Assembly: GCF_001676655.1 (NCBI RefSeq)
Contig: NZ_LZDB01000002.1
Coordinates: forward strand, 372,001 to 436,000
Length of the DNA stretch: 64,000 bases
Source: Perlucidibaca aquatica
GTDB taxonomy: Bacteria > Pseudomonadota > Gammaproteobacteria > Pseudomonadales > Moraxellaceae
Direction of reading: 5' to 3'
Shown here one piece after another: positions 47,748 through 55,688 of this stretch. The notes below the pieces were generated by a model. The model did not search any database and was not told where the DNA came from. It was given only the letters and a program-made list of their open reading frames with translations. The first letter of the stretch is position 1. Every line of letters begins with the position of its first letter. The position numbers and the translations under genes were made by a program.

Positions 47748-48779
47748 ATGAAATTTCCCTATTTATTGCTTGCATCTGTCTTGCTCTGCTCAGCTGCGTT
47801 GATGGTCATGACAGGCGTTGGTGTGTCGCGAGCCGAGCAGCAGCATGACCCCATTGGTCAATTCATCACGGTCAAGGGCGTGAAGCTGCACTATGTGATG
47901 GCAGGCGAAGTAATGGCAGGCGAGGGGCCAGCCATTGTTCTGGTCCATGGTGCCAGTTCGAATCTGCGTGAATTTAGCAGCAGTTTGCTACCAGAATTAG
48001 CCAAGACGCATCGCGTGATTGCCTTTGATCGGCCCGGCTACGGCTTTAGTGAGCGGCCATCCGAAGACGCAGGCTGGCTAAACCCCGTGCAAGTGGCGTC
48101 GTTATTGCTCGATGCCAGTGAGGCGTTAGGCGTACATAAGCCGCTCATACTAGGCCACTCTTGGGCGGGTTCGGTGGTGATGTCGGCCCTCGTTCACTTG
48201 CCCGAGCGCGTTTCGGGCGGCGTGTTATTAAGTGGCGTGGCCGGGCATTGGACAGGTCCTTTAGATTGGAAATACACCTTGGCGGAACAACGGCCTTGGC
48301 TGAACAAACTCTTTGCTCACACCTTGGTTCAGCCCATCGGTAAGCATTTTGTGCAAGAGGGACTGGCGGAAGTGTTCGCCCCCGATCCTGTACCGGAAGG
48401 GCAGGTGGAGCGCAGCGGTATTGCGCTGGCGCTGCGTCCTAAAACCTACCTATACAATGTTCGCGACATGAATGAGCTCAGCGTGTTCATGCAAACGCTA
48501 AGTCCGCACTACCACCACATAAAGTCACCCTTGCTGATCATTCACGGCGAGGCCGATACGCTGGTGCCGTTTTGGAATCATGGACGACGCTTGCTGCCGG
48601 TCATTCCGCAAGCACAAGTTTTGCTGTTACCAAAGACAGGGCATGCCCCGCATCACACAAAGACAGCGGAGGTCACAGCGGCAGTTTTGGCCTTTAGTCG
48701 TGGCGAGGTACGCCCCCCCTTGGCTCAGCCGTGGCCCATCTGGCCAGAATTGCCGGCGGTAGATCTCGGCCAACCATGA
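47748..48779 (+). CDS. alpha/beta hydrolase with N-terminal membrane anchor
   Basis: Alpha/beta-hydrolase of 343 residues. An N-terminal hydrophobic segment (about 4-24) is a signal peptide or anchor. The triad is visible: nucleophile Ser in GHSWAG, Asp in HGEADTLVP and His in KTGHAPHH; the oxyanion loop is VHGASSN. A perfect five-residue tandem repeat (VMAGE twice) lies near residue 50, encoded by a near-identical 15-bp duplication. Substrate unknown. Its stop overlaps the FemAB-like gene start, so the two are likely co-translated. Confidence 0.87.
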   Translation: MKFPYLLLASVLLCSAALMVMTGVGVSRAEQQHDPIGQFITVKGVKLHYVMAGEVMAGEGPAIVLVHGASSNLREFSSSLLPELAKTHRVIAFDRPGYGFSERPSEDAGWLNPVQVASLLLDASEALGVHKPLILGHSWAGSVVMSALVHLPERVSGGVLLSGVAGHWTGPLDWKYTLAEQRPWLNKLFAHTLVQPIGKHFVQEGLAEVFAPDPVPEGQVERSGIALALRPKTYLYNVRDMNELSVFMQTLSPHYHHIKSPLLIIHGEADTLVPFWNHGRRLLPVIPQAQVLLLPKTGHAPHHTKTAEVTAAVLAFSRGEVRPPLAQPWPIWPELPAVDLGQP

Positions 48780-49903
48780 CGCTGCACTGCCTTAACAGCA
48801 TCCGTGACGTGCGGGCGGCGGATTGGGATGCCCTAGTCCCTATCGATCAGCCGTTTTTGTCGCATGCGTTTTTATTGGCTTTAGAGCTCAGCGAAAGCGT
48901 CGGCCCCGGCACGGGTTGGCAGCCTGCACATGCCGTGCTGCACAACGATGTCGGTCAATTGGTGGCAGCAATGCCCGGCTGGCAAAAGCTGCACTCTCGC
49001 GGCGAGTATGTGTTTGATCAGGGATGGGCAGAGGCGGCCTTTCGTGCGGGTCTAGGGTATTACCCGAAATGGTTGTCGGCCGTGCCCTTTAGTCCCATCA
49101 CCGGCCCACGCTTACTCGGCGCAGCCAAGGCCGTGAATGATTTGCTGATGCAGTTGCCTAGTCATTCGGCCTGGGCAGGCTTTAGCGGCTTACACGTAAA
49201 CTTTACGGACTCATCGAATGATGCCTGTTTTGCCAGTGATACGCGTTGGCTGCATCGGCGCGACTGTCAGTACCGTTGGCTCAATCGCGGCTATACAGAC
49301 TTTGAGGCGTTTCTCGCGCAACTCACCGCAGATCGTCGTAAGAAAATTCGGCAAGAACGCAAGAAGTTGATCCCGCTGGGGCTGAAGTATGTCTGGCGTT
49401 ATGGCGATGACTGCGACGCTGCTTTGCAACAGCGCATCTACGCCTGCTATGCCAATACCTATGCGGTGCGTGGGCAACAGCCCTATCTGACGCCTGCTTT
49501 TTTTGCCGAGATTTTTGTCACGATGGCGCGGGCAGTGCAGGTGCTTTGCGTAGAGCGAGAGGGTGAGTTAGTCGCGATGGCGCTGTATTTGGCCGGAGAC
49601 AAAACGCTGTATGGGCGCTATTGGGGTGCGTTAGACGAGATCCCTCTATTGCACTTTGAAGCCTGTCTTTATCAAGGTATTGAGCGCGCCATTGCCCAAG
49701 GGTTTGATGTTTTCGATGCCGGTGCGCAAGGAGAGCACAAGCTCATTCGCGGTTTTGAGCCCGTGCTGACCAGTTCCTGGCATTTGCTCCGACACGGCGG
49801 CCTACATGCGGCTATTGCCGATTTTCTACAGCGTGAACGCGGCGAGGTCCTGCGCTATCAGCAGGCAGCGCAAACGGCCTGCCCACTGAAAACCAGCACT
49901 TAA
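48776..49903 (+). CDS. FemAB-like GNAT-fold protein (COG3146 type)
   Basis: Protein of 375 residues resembling the FemAB-like / DUF482 family (peptidogalycan biosynthesis, GNAT fold). Typical segments are LTADRRKKIRQERKKL, YANTYAVRGQQPYLTPAFF, ALYLAGDKTLYGRYWG and FDAGAQGEHKLIRGFEP. Function is not established for the family; an aminoacyl- or acyl-transfer role is inferred from the fold. ATG 48776 overlaps the hydrolase stop. The frame upstream to 48731 is not needed. Its stop overlaps the opposed PHP-lipoprotein stop by 4 nt. Confidence 0.82.
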   Translation: MTLHCLNSIRDVRAADWDALVPIDQPFLSHAFLLALELSESVGPGTGWQPAHAVLHNDVGQLVAAMPGWQKLHSRGEYVFDQGWAEAAFRAGLGYYPKWLSAVPFSPITGPRLLGAAKAVNDLLMQLPSHSAWAGFSGLHVNFTDSSNDACFASDTRWLHRRDCQYRWLNRGYTDFEAFLAQLTADRRKKIRQERKKLIPLGLKYVWRYGDDCDAALQQRIYACYANTYAVRGQQPYLTPAFFAEIFVTMARAVQVLCVEREGELVAMALYLAGDKTLYGRYWGALDEIPLLHFEACLYQGIERAIAQGFDVFDAGAQGEHKLIRGFEPVLTSSWHLLRHGGLHAAIADFLQRERGEVLRYQQAAQTACPLKTST

Positions 49904-52341
49904 CGACCGTTGTTGCAGCTCGGTAATGAGCTGCTGGCGCGCTTGAACCAGATAGGCGCGGAAACGGCAACAATCTTGCCGGTGGCTTGATCACGGATTC
50001 GCACAAATGCCCAATGTTGGCGGGCGTCGTTGTTCAGCGTAAAGCGGCTCGTCGTTCCCGATGCCGAGGCTACTGGCGCGTAGCCAGCTTGGTTATTGCG
50101 CACCGAACTGATCACATCAATCACGGTATTTTGCGCTTGCAGCGGCGTGCTTTTACCCGCGCGCTGGTTAACGCTGACCTGAAATTGAAGCTCATTGTTA
50201 GGCAGCGACAAGCGTGAGCCCATGGGGTAACTCACGCCATTGTGCGTGGCCGTAAAATTTAACAGAAGATGGTTATAGTTCTGTGCCACAGCATAGGTGC
50301 GTCGCGCCAACAGGGCCTCGCGCAAGTCTTGTTGGCTCTGAGTGCGCGCAATGATCACGGTCTTTGGCAGGTTGCTATTGCCCCAGCCGGTTTCGTGATG
50401 ATCTTCCGAGCCTGTGGGCGCGAGATACCAGCCCTTGTCTAAGGCATAGCCAAACCAGCTTTGTAGCTTGCCATCGGTATCGTATTCGTCGCCTTTACCA
50501 AACACTTCAATACCCACCACACGATAGTCGGCACTCGGAACATAATTGAAGTCATTAAACGCATAGGCAGGGTCACCGGGAGCGGTGAGTAGGTCTTGAA
50601 TGGGGTTGCTCGGGAGAGGGCTTTGATTGGCAAAGCCTGCAATGCCGAGCGGAGCGAGAGCATCTTTTAATTCGGTGAGTGGGCCATGAATAGCGTCCTC
50701 GCGACCGGGGTGATTGAACACCATAAGTCCATCACCCCCGCCGCCGCGACTCGCGGGGGTTACAAACCAAGCCCAGAAGCCTTCCATCGTCACCACATAG
50801 CCCGGTCCGGTTTTCGGGTTCACATAGTTCTGTGACATCAGCACATTGGCATGACCAAAACGGTCAGACGTCCATTCGAAACCACGAATGGCGGTGAAGC
50901 TAGGTGTTGTGGCCTGGAGGGCTTGTGCCTGAGTAGCTTCCCATTTTGTGAGGTTACTCGCGGGATTTTCCGGGTCCGAAAGTACGCAGGCGAGTGGGTT
51001 GGTGGCGCAAAACTCCGGGTCCTTAGCGATGACAACTGGTACGGGGAGCCCCATGTTATCGGAGTGATCGGTGGAGATGGCGAACGACCAGCCTTTGGCC
51101 TTGCCCCGTGCAAAGACATCAGCAGGTTTAGAGAGCTGGAAACCATCGGAATATGCCGTGTGCTCATGCAGCATGCCCGTAAAGTGAGGCCAATCGGTAC
51201 GACCCACAGGATTACAAGCGCCAGCCGAATCGGATCCTGTGGAGACACCTAATGCAGGCGCGACGGGGTTAGCAGTCAGTAGTTGCTTCAAGCCGCTGAA
51301 ACAGCCTACTTGTGTTGGTGCGGCTAGGCAATCCGTTAGGCTGGGCTCGCCGTAGTTGTCTTGAGCGGCAACCGGCACGCTGAGGTTTTCCGAGGTGCTG
51401 GCTAAGCCATCCGAAACGGTGACTTGAAAGCTCAGCGTGCTGGCATTGGCGGGTGCAGTAAAGCTAGCGTTTGCGCTATTGGCATCGGCAAGAAACACGG
51501 CCTCACCGCTGGTTTGTTTCCACATAAAAGTTAAGCCGTTGTTATCGGCATCCTGAGCACGCACTCTCAGTGCTACAGGCTCTTGGGGACGAGCAGGGTT
51601 AGGGTTGGCTTGAGCTTGCTCAATCACCGGAGCGGTATTGGCGGTGGAAGCGCTCTTGGTGATTCGTGTTTGCGCACGATCTTCGGCGCCGTCGTTATCG
51701 GTCACAGTCAGCTCAAAGGCATACACTTTCTCTGCCGCAGAGGGTGCATTCAAAACCGTTGTGACTTTGCAAGAACTTCCCACGAAAGTGGCAGGCGAAG
51801 TGGCCAAAGAGGTCCACACATAACGACTTATTTCGCCGTCTGGGTCAGCCGATTTACAGCCATCCAAGATGACACTGGTTGTTTCATGGCTAACGCGTTG
51901 ATCGGCACCCGCGTTAGCAATAGGTAAGCGATTTGGCAGCACGTTGCGCACTAGCACCGTGGTTTTGTCTTCGCTGCTTTGACCTAGGTTATCTTCAACG
52001 CGGAAAATAAAGGTAAGCACGGTGTCTTGCTCGACCTGCGGTGCATTAAATTCGATGCTGGCTTGTCCGGTATCCGTGGGTAGGCTGGCTTTAATGCTAT
52101 CGGTGCTTAGTTGCGACCAAGAAACTCGACGAACGGATTGCTGGCTACCGGCTCTGGCTTGTCCTTGCAGCGTCACGGGCTCCGCTTCTTTCGCGGTTTG
52201 GCTATTGCCGGCAATGGCCACGGGGCGCTCGGCATCCGTGCGAGGATTGCTGCTGGAGTTGCCCGATGAGGATGTGGTTTCACCGCAGGCAATAAGGGCT
52301 GTAGCAATAAACGATAGGCTTAAAAGACGAAAGGCATTCAT
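49900..52341 (-). CDS. PKD-PHP (CehA/McbA-like) metallohydrolase lipoprotein
   Basis: Large lipoprotein of 813 residues. Lipobox LIAC ends at Cys19. Three PKD/cadherin-like beta domains span about 40-330 (NAGADQRVSHETTSVILDGC is typical, with ADPDGEISRYVW). The C-terminal half is a PHP-superfamily metallohydrolase: MLHEHTAYSDG (H-x-H), STDHSDN, NHPGRED and GSEDHHETG supply the metal-binding His and Asp residues. Proteins of this type include CehA/McbA carbaryl hydrolase relatives and DUF3604 proteins; the substrate here is not known. Outer-membrane or surface location is inferred. Confidence 0.82.
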   Translation of the reverse strand: MNAFRLLSLSFIATALIACGETTSSSGNSSSNPRTDAERPVAIAGNSQTAKEAEPVTLQGQARAGSQQSVRRVSWSQLSTDSIKASLPTDTGQASIEFNAPQVEQDTVLTFIFRVEDNLGQSSEDKTTVLVRNVLPNRLPIANAGADQRVSHETTSVILDGCKSADPDGEISRYVWTSLATSPATFVGSSCKVTTVLNAPSAAEKVYAFELTVTDNDGAEDRAQTRITKSASTANTAPVIEQAQANPNPARPQEPVALRVRAQDADNNGLTFMWKQTSGEAVFLADANSANASFTAPANASTLSFQVTVSDGLASTSENLSVPVAAQDNYGEPSLTDCLAAPTQVGCFSGLKQLLTANPVAPALGVSTGSDSAGACNPVGRTDWPHFTGMLHEHTAYSDGFQLSKPADVFARGKAKGWSFAISTDHSDNMGLPVPVVIAKDPEFCATNPLACVLSDPENPASNLTKWEATQAQALQATTPSFTAIRGFEWTSDRFGHANVLMSQNYVNPKTGPGYVVTMEGFWAWFVTPASRGGGGDGLMVFNHPGREDAIHGPLTELKDALAPLGIAGFANQSPLPSNPIQDLLTAPGDPAYAFNDFNYVPSADYRVVGIEVFGKGDEYDTDGKLQSWFGYALDKGWYLAPTGSEDHHETGWGNSNLPKTVIIARTQSQQDLREALLARRTYAVAQNYNHLLLNFTATHNGVSYPMGSRLSLPNNELQFQVSVNQRAGKSTPLQAQNTVIDVISSVRNNQAGYAPVASASGTTSRFTLNNDARQHWAFVRIRDQATGKIVAVSAPIWFKRASSSLPSCNNGR

Positions 52342-52362
52342 TGGACATGCTCGTAGAAATTA

Positions 52363-52391
52363 TTTATAGCCTTAGTCGTGAAAAATGACGA
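52363..52391 (-). promoter_or_regulatory. promoter of the PHP lipoprotein gene
   Basis: On the minus strand TCGTCA (4 of 6) and TATAAA are 17 nt apart, ending about 22 nt before the ATG. Confidence 0.45.
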
Positions 52392-52630
52392 GGGCATTTT
52401 TTTGATTAAAAATACAGCATCAATGGGGTTGGCAGCAAACGTACTTGCATCAATTTGACGTTAGGCGAGGGAGTGCTATGGGCTGATTTGACAAGGCCAG
52501 TTCATGTCTGAATATGCCTAACTGCTCTGTTGATGAATAATTACCTATGCCACTGAGTGCAGTCTGAAGAGCATATTAAGCTGTAATTGTTACTGGTTTA
52601 TTGCTGAGGACAGCGTGACTAAAAGGTAAA

Positions 52631-52658
52631 AAAATGCCCCGAAAAAACGGGGCATTTT
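52631..52658 (-). terminator. terminator after slyD
   Basis: An 11-bp stem AAAATGCCCCG / CGGGGCATTTT with a 6-nt loop. On the minus strand a T7 tract follows, 18 nt beyond the slyD stop. Confidence 0.88.
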
Positions 52659-52675
52659 ATGAAGCAAAAGCGTGA

Positions 52676-53158
52676 TCAGTGGTGATGACCACCGGCGCCA
52701 TGCACATGGCCGTGATCTAACTCTTCCTGCGATGCGGCGCGAACTTCTTTCACGGTCACATCAAAGTGCAGTGTTTGGCCTGCTAATGGGTGATTGCCGT
52801 CAACAGTCACGGTGTCGCCTTCAACAGCGGTTACGGTGATAACTTGCATGCCACCGCCGGTCTGGGCGTGGAACTGCATGCCAACTTCAATTTGCTCAAC
52901 ACCTTGGAACAAGTTGCTGGGCACATTTTCAACCAGCGACGGGTTCACTTCGCCATAGCCTTCAGCGGGTGCGATGCTGACCTTCAGGCTGTCGCCAACG
53001 GCTTTGCCGAGCAGGGCTTTTTCCAGGCCTGGAATGATGTTCTGGTGACCATGCAGGTAAGCCAGCGGTTCGCCGCCGTTGGAGCTGTCGATGACTTCAC
53101 CGGCATCGTTGGTCAGGGTGTAGTCGATCAGGGCGACGCTGTCTTGAGCGATTTGCAT
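52676..53158 (-). CDS. slyD: SlyD-type peptidyl-prolyl isomerase
   Basis: FKBP-type prolyl isomerase and chaperone, 160 residues. It has the FKBP core (YTLTNDAGEVIDSSNGGEPLAYLHG, IIPGLEKALLG) interrupted by the insert-in-flap chaperone domain (GYGEVNPSLVENVP), and the His-rich tail DHGHVHGAGGHHH that binds nickel and other metals. In E. coli SlyD supports hydrogenase nickel insertion; no hydrogenase is in this window. Monocistronic. Confidence 0.93.
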   Translation of the reverse strand: MQIAQDSVALIDYTLTNDAGEVIDSSNGGEPLAYLHGHQNIIPGLEKALLGKAVGDSLKVSIAPAEGYGEVNPSLVENVPSNLFQGVEQIEVGMQFHAQTGGGMQVITVTAVEGDTVTVDGNHPLAGQTLHFDVTVKEVRAASQEELDHGHVHGAGGHHH

Positions 53159-53225
53159 GTTAAAAACCTTTCAATAAGAAACGGCTGAAGTGCCGAGTGG
53201 CGCATATTATCCGATTCGGCGCATT

Positions 53226-55016
53226 TCAGAAATAACGTAGCCAACTCAGGCTGAGTCGATCCCGACGAGCATCTCGCTCACTCTGCTGCCACTGCAAGCG
53301 CAGAGCATTATCCCGATTGATTCCCCATTGCAGGCCAAGCTCAGTCTCACGACTGGCGCGCCCGGCTCCTGCCAGATAGCGACTATCCACTTGCCATTGC
53401 AGTGCGAGTGCTGGCCATTGACCAAAGCAGCCCAGCCTTGGCCCCACACGGCTATCTAAGCCATGGCCAGCTTCGTAGCGGTTGACCCACGCCAGCTGGC
53501 CATGACAGTAATTGGTTGAGTTCAGTGCTGTGGTTAGGCCGGCGCTGGCATTAAAGCTTGTTTGTGTGTGCCAACGTGGGCTGTCGCCTTCACTGAGCAC
53601 AGGCTCTGCGCCTAAAAAAGCGGTCCAGCTCAATGGGGTGGCTAAAGCATCTACAGGCGTGAAGGTATCAACAGCAAGTAAGGTAAAGCGCTCTAACCCT
53701 AACCGCTGCTTTCCGGTGGGCGTGACATCCAGTCGTAGGGTAGTCTCCAACACACTGACGCGCGAACCGGGGCGATAGCCGGCGGGGTCGTCCAAGACAT
53801 CGTGATAAGCCGGTCGGTAGTGCAGCAAGACGCTTTCACCCTGGGATGACTGCTGAAAGCCCACGCCGGTTCGGGCCGTCCGATGGCTTTGCTCGGGGCG
53901 TGTATTGGGTGTGGACGGCTGCGGGCGTTGCTCGGCAATTGGCACGCGATTTCTCGCCATCAGCAGTTGTCGAAACCAGGGGCCATAGTCGCTGCGCTGA
54001 TCGCGATTGAAGCGGCGGTATTGCTCATCGTGTGCGAGCTCTAGGGCTTGCGCCTGCTCAATAGGAGCAAGCGTTTGCAAGGGAGCCAGCGTTCGTGTGC
54101 TAAGCATTTCCACCACGGCATGGTTTACCGCTTGTGAGTTGCGTGTCACCTGGGTTTGCAGGCGCGTGTTGGCAGAGGCACGCCAGCTCACCTGTTTCAC
54201 CAGACCCGCGCTGACAATCTCACGCACGGTATCGGTCGGGATGACGGCACCTTTAAAACGAGCCTGTAGGTTGAGGCTAGGTCGGGTTGCGTCGAGCAGG
54301 CCTAGAAGTTCGTACGAGCAGTTTTCGCGCAGAAAGTAGTACGCTGTTTTTTGTTGGCGCCAATCCCAGTACACCCTAGCCATGTGCTTTGCTTCAGCGG
54401 GCGTTAAATTGAGCTCGTACTGCCACAAATCCCGGCTTTCTAAGTCGTTATATTCGCGAACTTTGTCGTAGTAGGGCAGCAGCGAGAAGCTGCCGGGGAA
54501 GCGTCCGGTCATGCCCGCTAGGGCATAGCTCAGGCCGCCCACGCCACCGCTGTTGGCGGAAAAATTGATGGCATAGGCTAATAAATCATTTTGCTGATTT
54601 TCGCTGTCGATGCGTAGCAAGGTGTGACCAAACAACGAGGACGGGTTCCCGGCGAAGTCACTGGCATAGACCAGCGTCACGCGCTCGGGCTTTAAGTCGC
54701 GTAGCCAGCTTTCAAATTCAGGGCAGGAGACGGAAGGCCACTGTTCCGCCAAGTCGGGTCGCTGTTCGCGTAACCAGTGTGCGCGGGCCGGGTACAAACA
54801 TAGGGCGTGTTGGTTACCCAGAGGCGCTTGGCTGGCGAATGCCACTAGCGTGGTATCAAGCATGACGCGTGGCTGCTCTGCTTCCGTTCGAAGCAAGCGT
54901 AGCCAGTAGGGATCTTCAGCCAGTTGCTCCAAGCTAGGCGCGGCTGATAACAGACCCGCACCCAAAAGGCTTGCCAAGAAAAAGCCCTGCCTAAGCAGGG
55001 CTTTTGCTAACCGCAA
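53226..55016 (-). CDS. DUF4105 protein
   Basis: Exported protein of unknown function, up to 596 residues. The N-terminal half is a DUF4105 domain, recognised by YASDFAGNPSSLFGHTLLRID, YYDKVREYNDLESRDLWQYEL and the ENCSY element, a possible Cys-containing active site. The C-terminal part is beta-rich with alternating residues and ends in aromatic RYF, as in outer-membrane beta-barrel proteins. The best start is TTG 55016, because only then is there a full signal peptide (RLAKALLRQ then a hydrophobic stretch to LSAA); TTG 54977 is an alternative. Those first codons contain the DUF3015 terminator. Confidence 0.78.
   Translation of the reverse strand: MRLAKALLRQGFFLASLLGAGLLSAAPSLEQLAEDPYWLRLLRTEAEQPRVMLDTTLVAFASQAPLGNQHALCLYPARAHWLREQRPDLAEQWPSVSCPEFESWLRDLKPERVTLVYASDFAGNPSSLFGHTLLRIDSENQQNDLLAYAINFSANSGGVGGLSYALAGMTGRFPGSFSLLPYYDKVREYNDLESRDLWQYELNLTPAEAKHMARVYWDWRQQKTAYYFLRENCSYELLGLLDATRPSLNLQARFKGAVIPTDTVREIVSAGLVKQVSWRASANTRLQTQVTRNSQAVNHAVVEMLSTRTLAPLQTLAPIEQAQALELAHDEQYRRFNRDQRSDYGPWFRQLLMARNRVPIAEQRPQPSTPNTRPEQSHRTARTGVGFQQSSQGESVLLHYRPAYHDVLDDPAGYRPGSRVSVLETTLRLDVTPTGKQRLGLERFTLLAVDTFTPVDALATPLSWTAFLGAEPVLSEGDSPRWHTQTSFNASAGLTTALNSTNYCHGQLAWVNRYEAGHGLDSRVGPRLGCFGQWPALALQWQVDSRYLAGAGRASRETELGLQWGINRDNALRLQWQQSERDARRDRLSLSWLRYF
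54980..55005 (-). terminator. terminator of the DUF3015 gene inside the DUF4105 coding start
   Basis: A perfect 11-bp stem AAAAGCCCTGC / GCAGGGCTTTT with a 4-nt loop and T5 tail on the minus strand, 16 nt beyond the DUF3015 stop. It overlaps the signal-peptide codons of the DUF4105 frame. Confidence 0.8.
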
Positions 55017-55021
55017 CGCGC

Positions 55022-55501
55022 TTAGGCCTTAACGACGTAAGCAGCGAGGGTGGCGTCTTGTGCGAGCACGCTGTTCATTGCGCTCAAGACTTGGCCGGCC
55101 GTGGTTTTGTCATCCGCAAAAATGGTGCTGAAGTTGTCACGAGTGGCTTGGAAGAACGCCGGCTTGTCTTGGCTAGGTACGCCCATCAAGTCAGCTAAGG
55201 TGTTCAACGTTTCGCCCTGGCCTACAGACATTTCGCTGGCGAGCTTGTCGATGTTGGAGCCGGTAAACATGGTGATGCGAACGGAAGAGCTCACCACGCC
55301 ATTGTTATTACAGCCAAACACACCGGCAGTAATGGAAACGCTTTGGAAGAAAAAGCCATTGGTAAACGAAGCTAATGCTTTCGGTAATAAACCGGAGTTA
55401 CCGGCCCAGATCGACGAGCCTACGCCGCAACCGGCGTCTGGATCGGCATAAGACATGCTGCTCGCACTAGCAAGAATGGCAACGGCAAGGAACTTTTTCA
55501 T
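55022..55501 (-). CDS. DUF3015 family exported protein
   Basis: DUF3015 protein, 159 residues, function unknown. It has a clear signal peptide (MKKFLAVAILASASSMSYA, cleavage before DPDAGCGVGS). The mature part begins with the family pattern GCGVGSSIWAG and contains NGFFFQSVSITAG and FGCNNNG. ATG 55501 follows an AGAAGAGA site. It is 5 nt upstream of the DUF4105 frame, so the pair may be co-transcribed by partial read-through. Confidence 0.82.
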   Translation of the reverse strand: MKKFLAVAILASASSMSYADPDAGCGVGSSIWAGNSGLLPKALASFTNGFFFQSVSITAGVFGCNNNGVVSSSVRITMFTGSNIDKLASEMSVGQGETLNTLADLMGVPSQDKPAFFQATRDNFSTIFADDKTTAGQVLSAMNSVLAQDATLAAYVVKA

Positions 55502-55596
55502 GGTGAAGTCTCTTCTAAGTTCGGGGAATTTGAGTGTAGTCATTTCTCTGCGTCTGCATAGCTGCCATTTGTCTAAAAGTGAGCAGATAAACAGCC

Positions 55597-55624
55597 CTTG
55601 AATTCTCAGTGATAGACCGCATTA
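55597..55624 (+). promoter_or_regulatory. heat-shock (RpoH, sigma32) promoter of htpG
   Basis: CCCTTGAA and CCGCATTA are separated by 14 nt, close to the sigma32 consensus (CTTGAA, then CCCCATNT). It would start transcription about 60 nt before htpG, a known heat-shock gene. Confidence 0.65.
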
Positions 55625-55688
55625 ACAAGCCATGGCAGTGCTTTGGGCATTGCAGCGTTGTATTGCGTCTTTTTTCAGGAGCTAATTC

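Larger units (their letters stand above)
52342..52675. other. intergenic region between PHP lipoprotein and slyD
   Basis: 334 nt without a supported gene; A/T-rich compared with its neighbours. It holds the lipoprotein promoter at the left and the slyD terminator at the right. An isolated TTGACA at 52487-52492 has an AATATG 17 nt downstream on the plus strand, which would drive RNA antisense to slyD, but this is weak. Confidence 0.35.
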
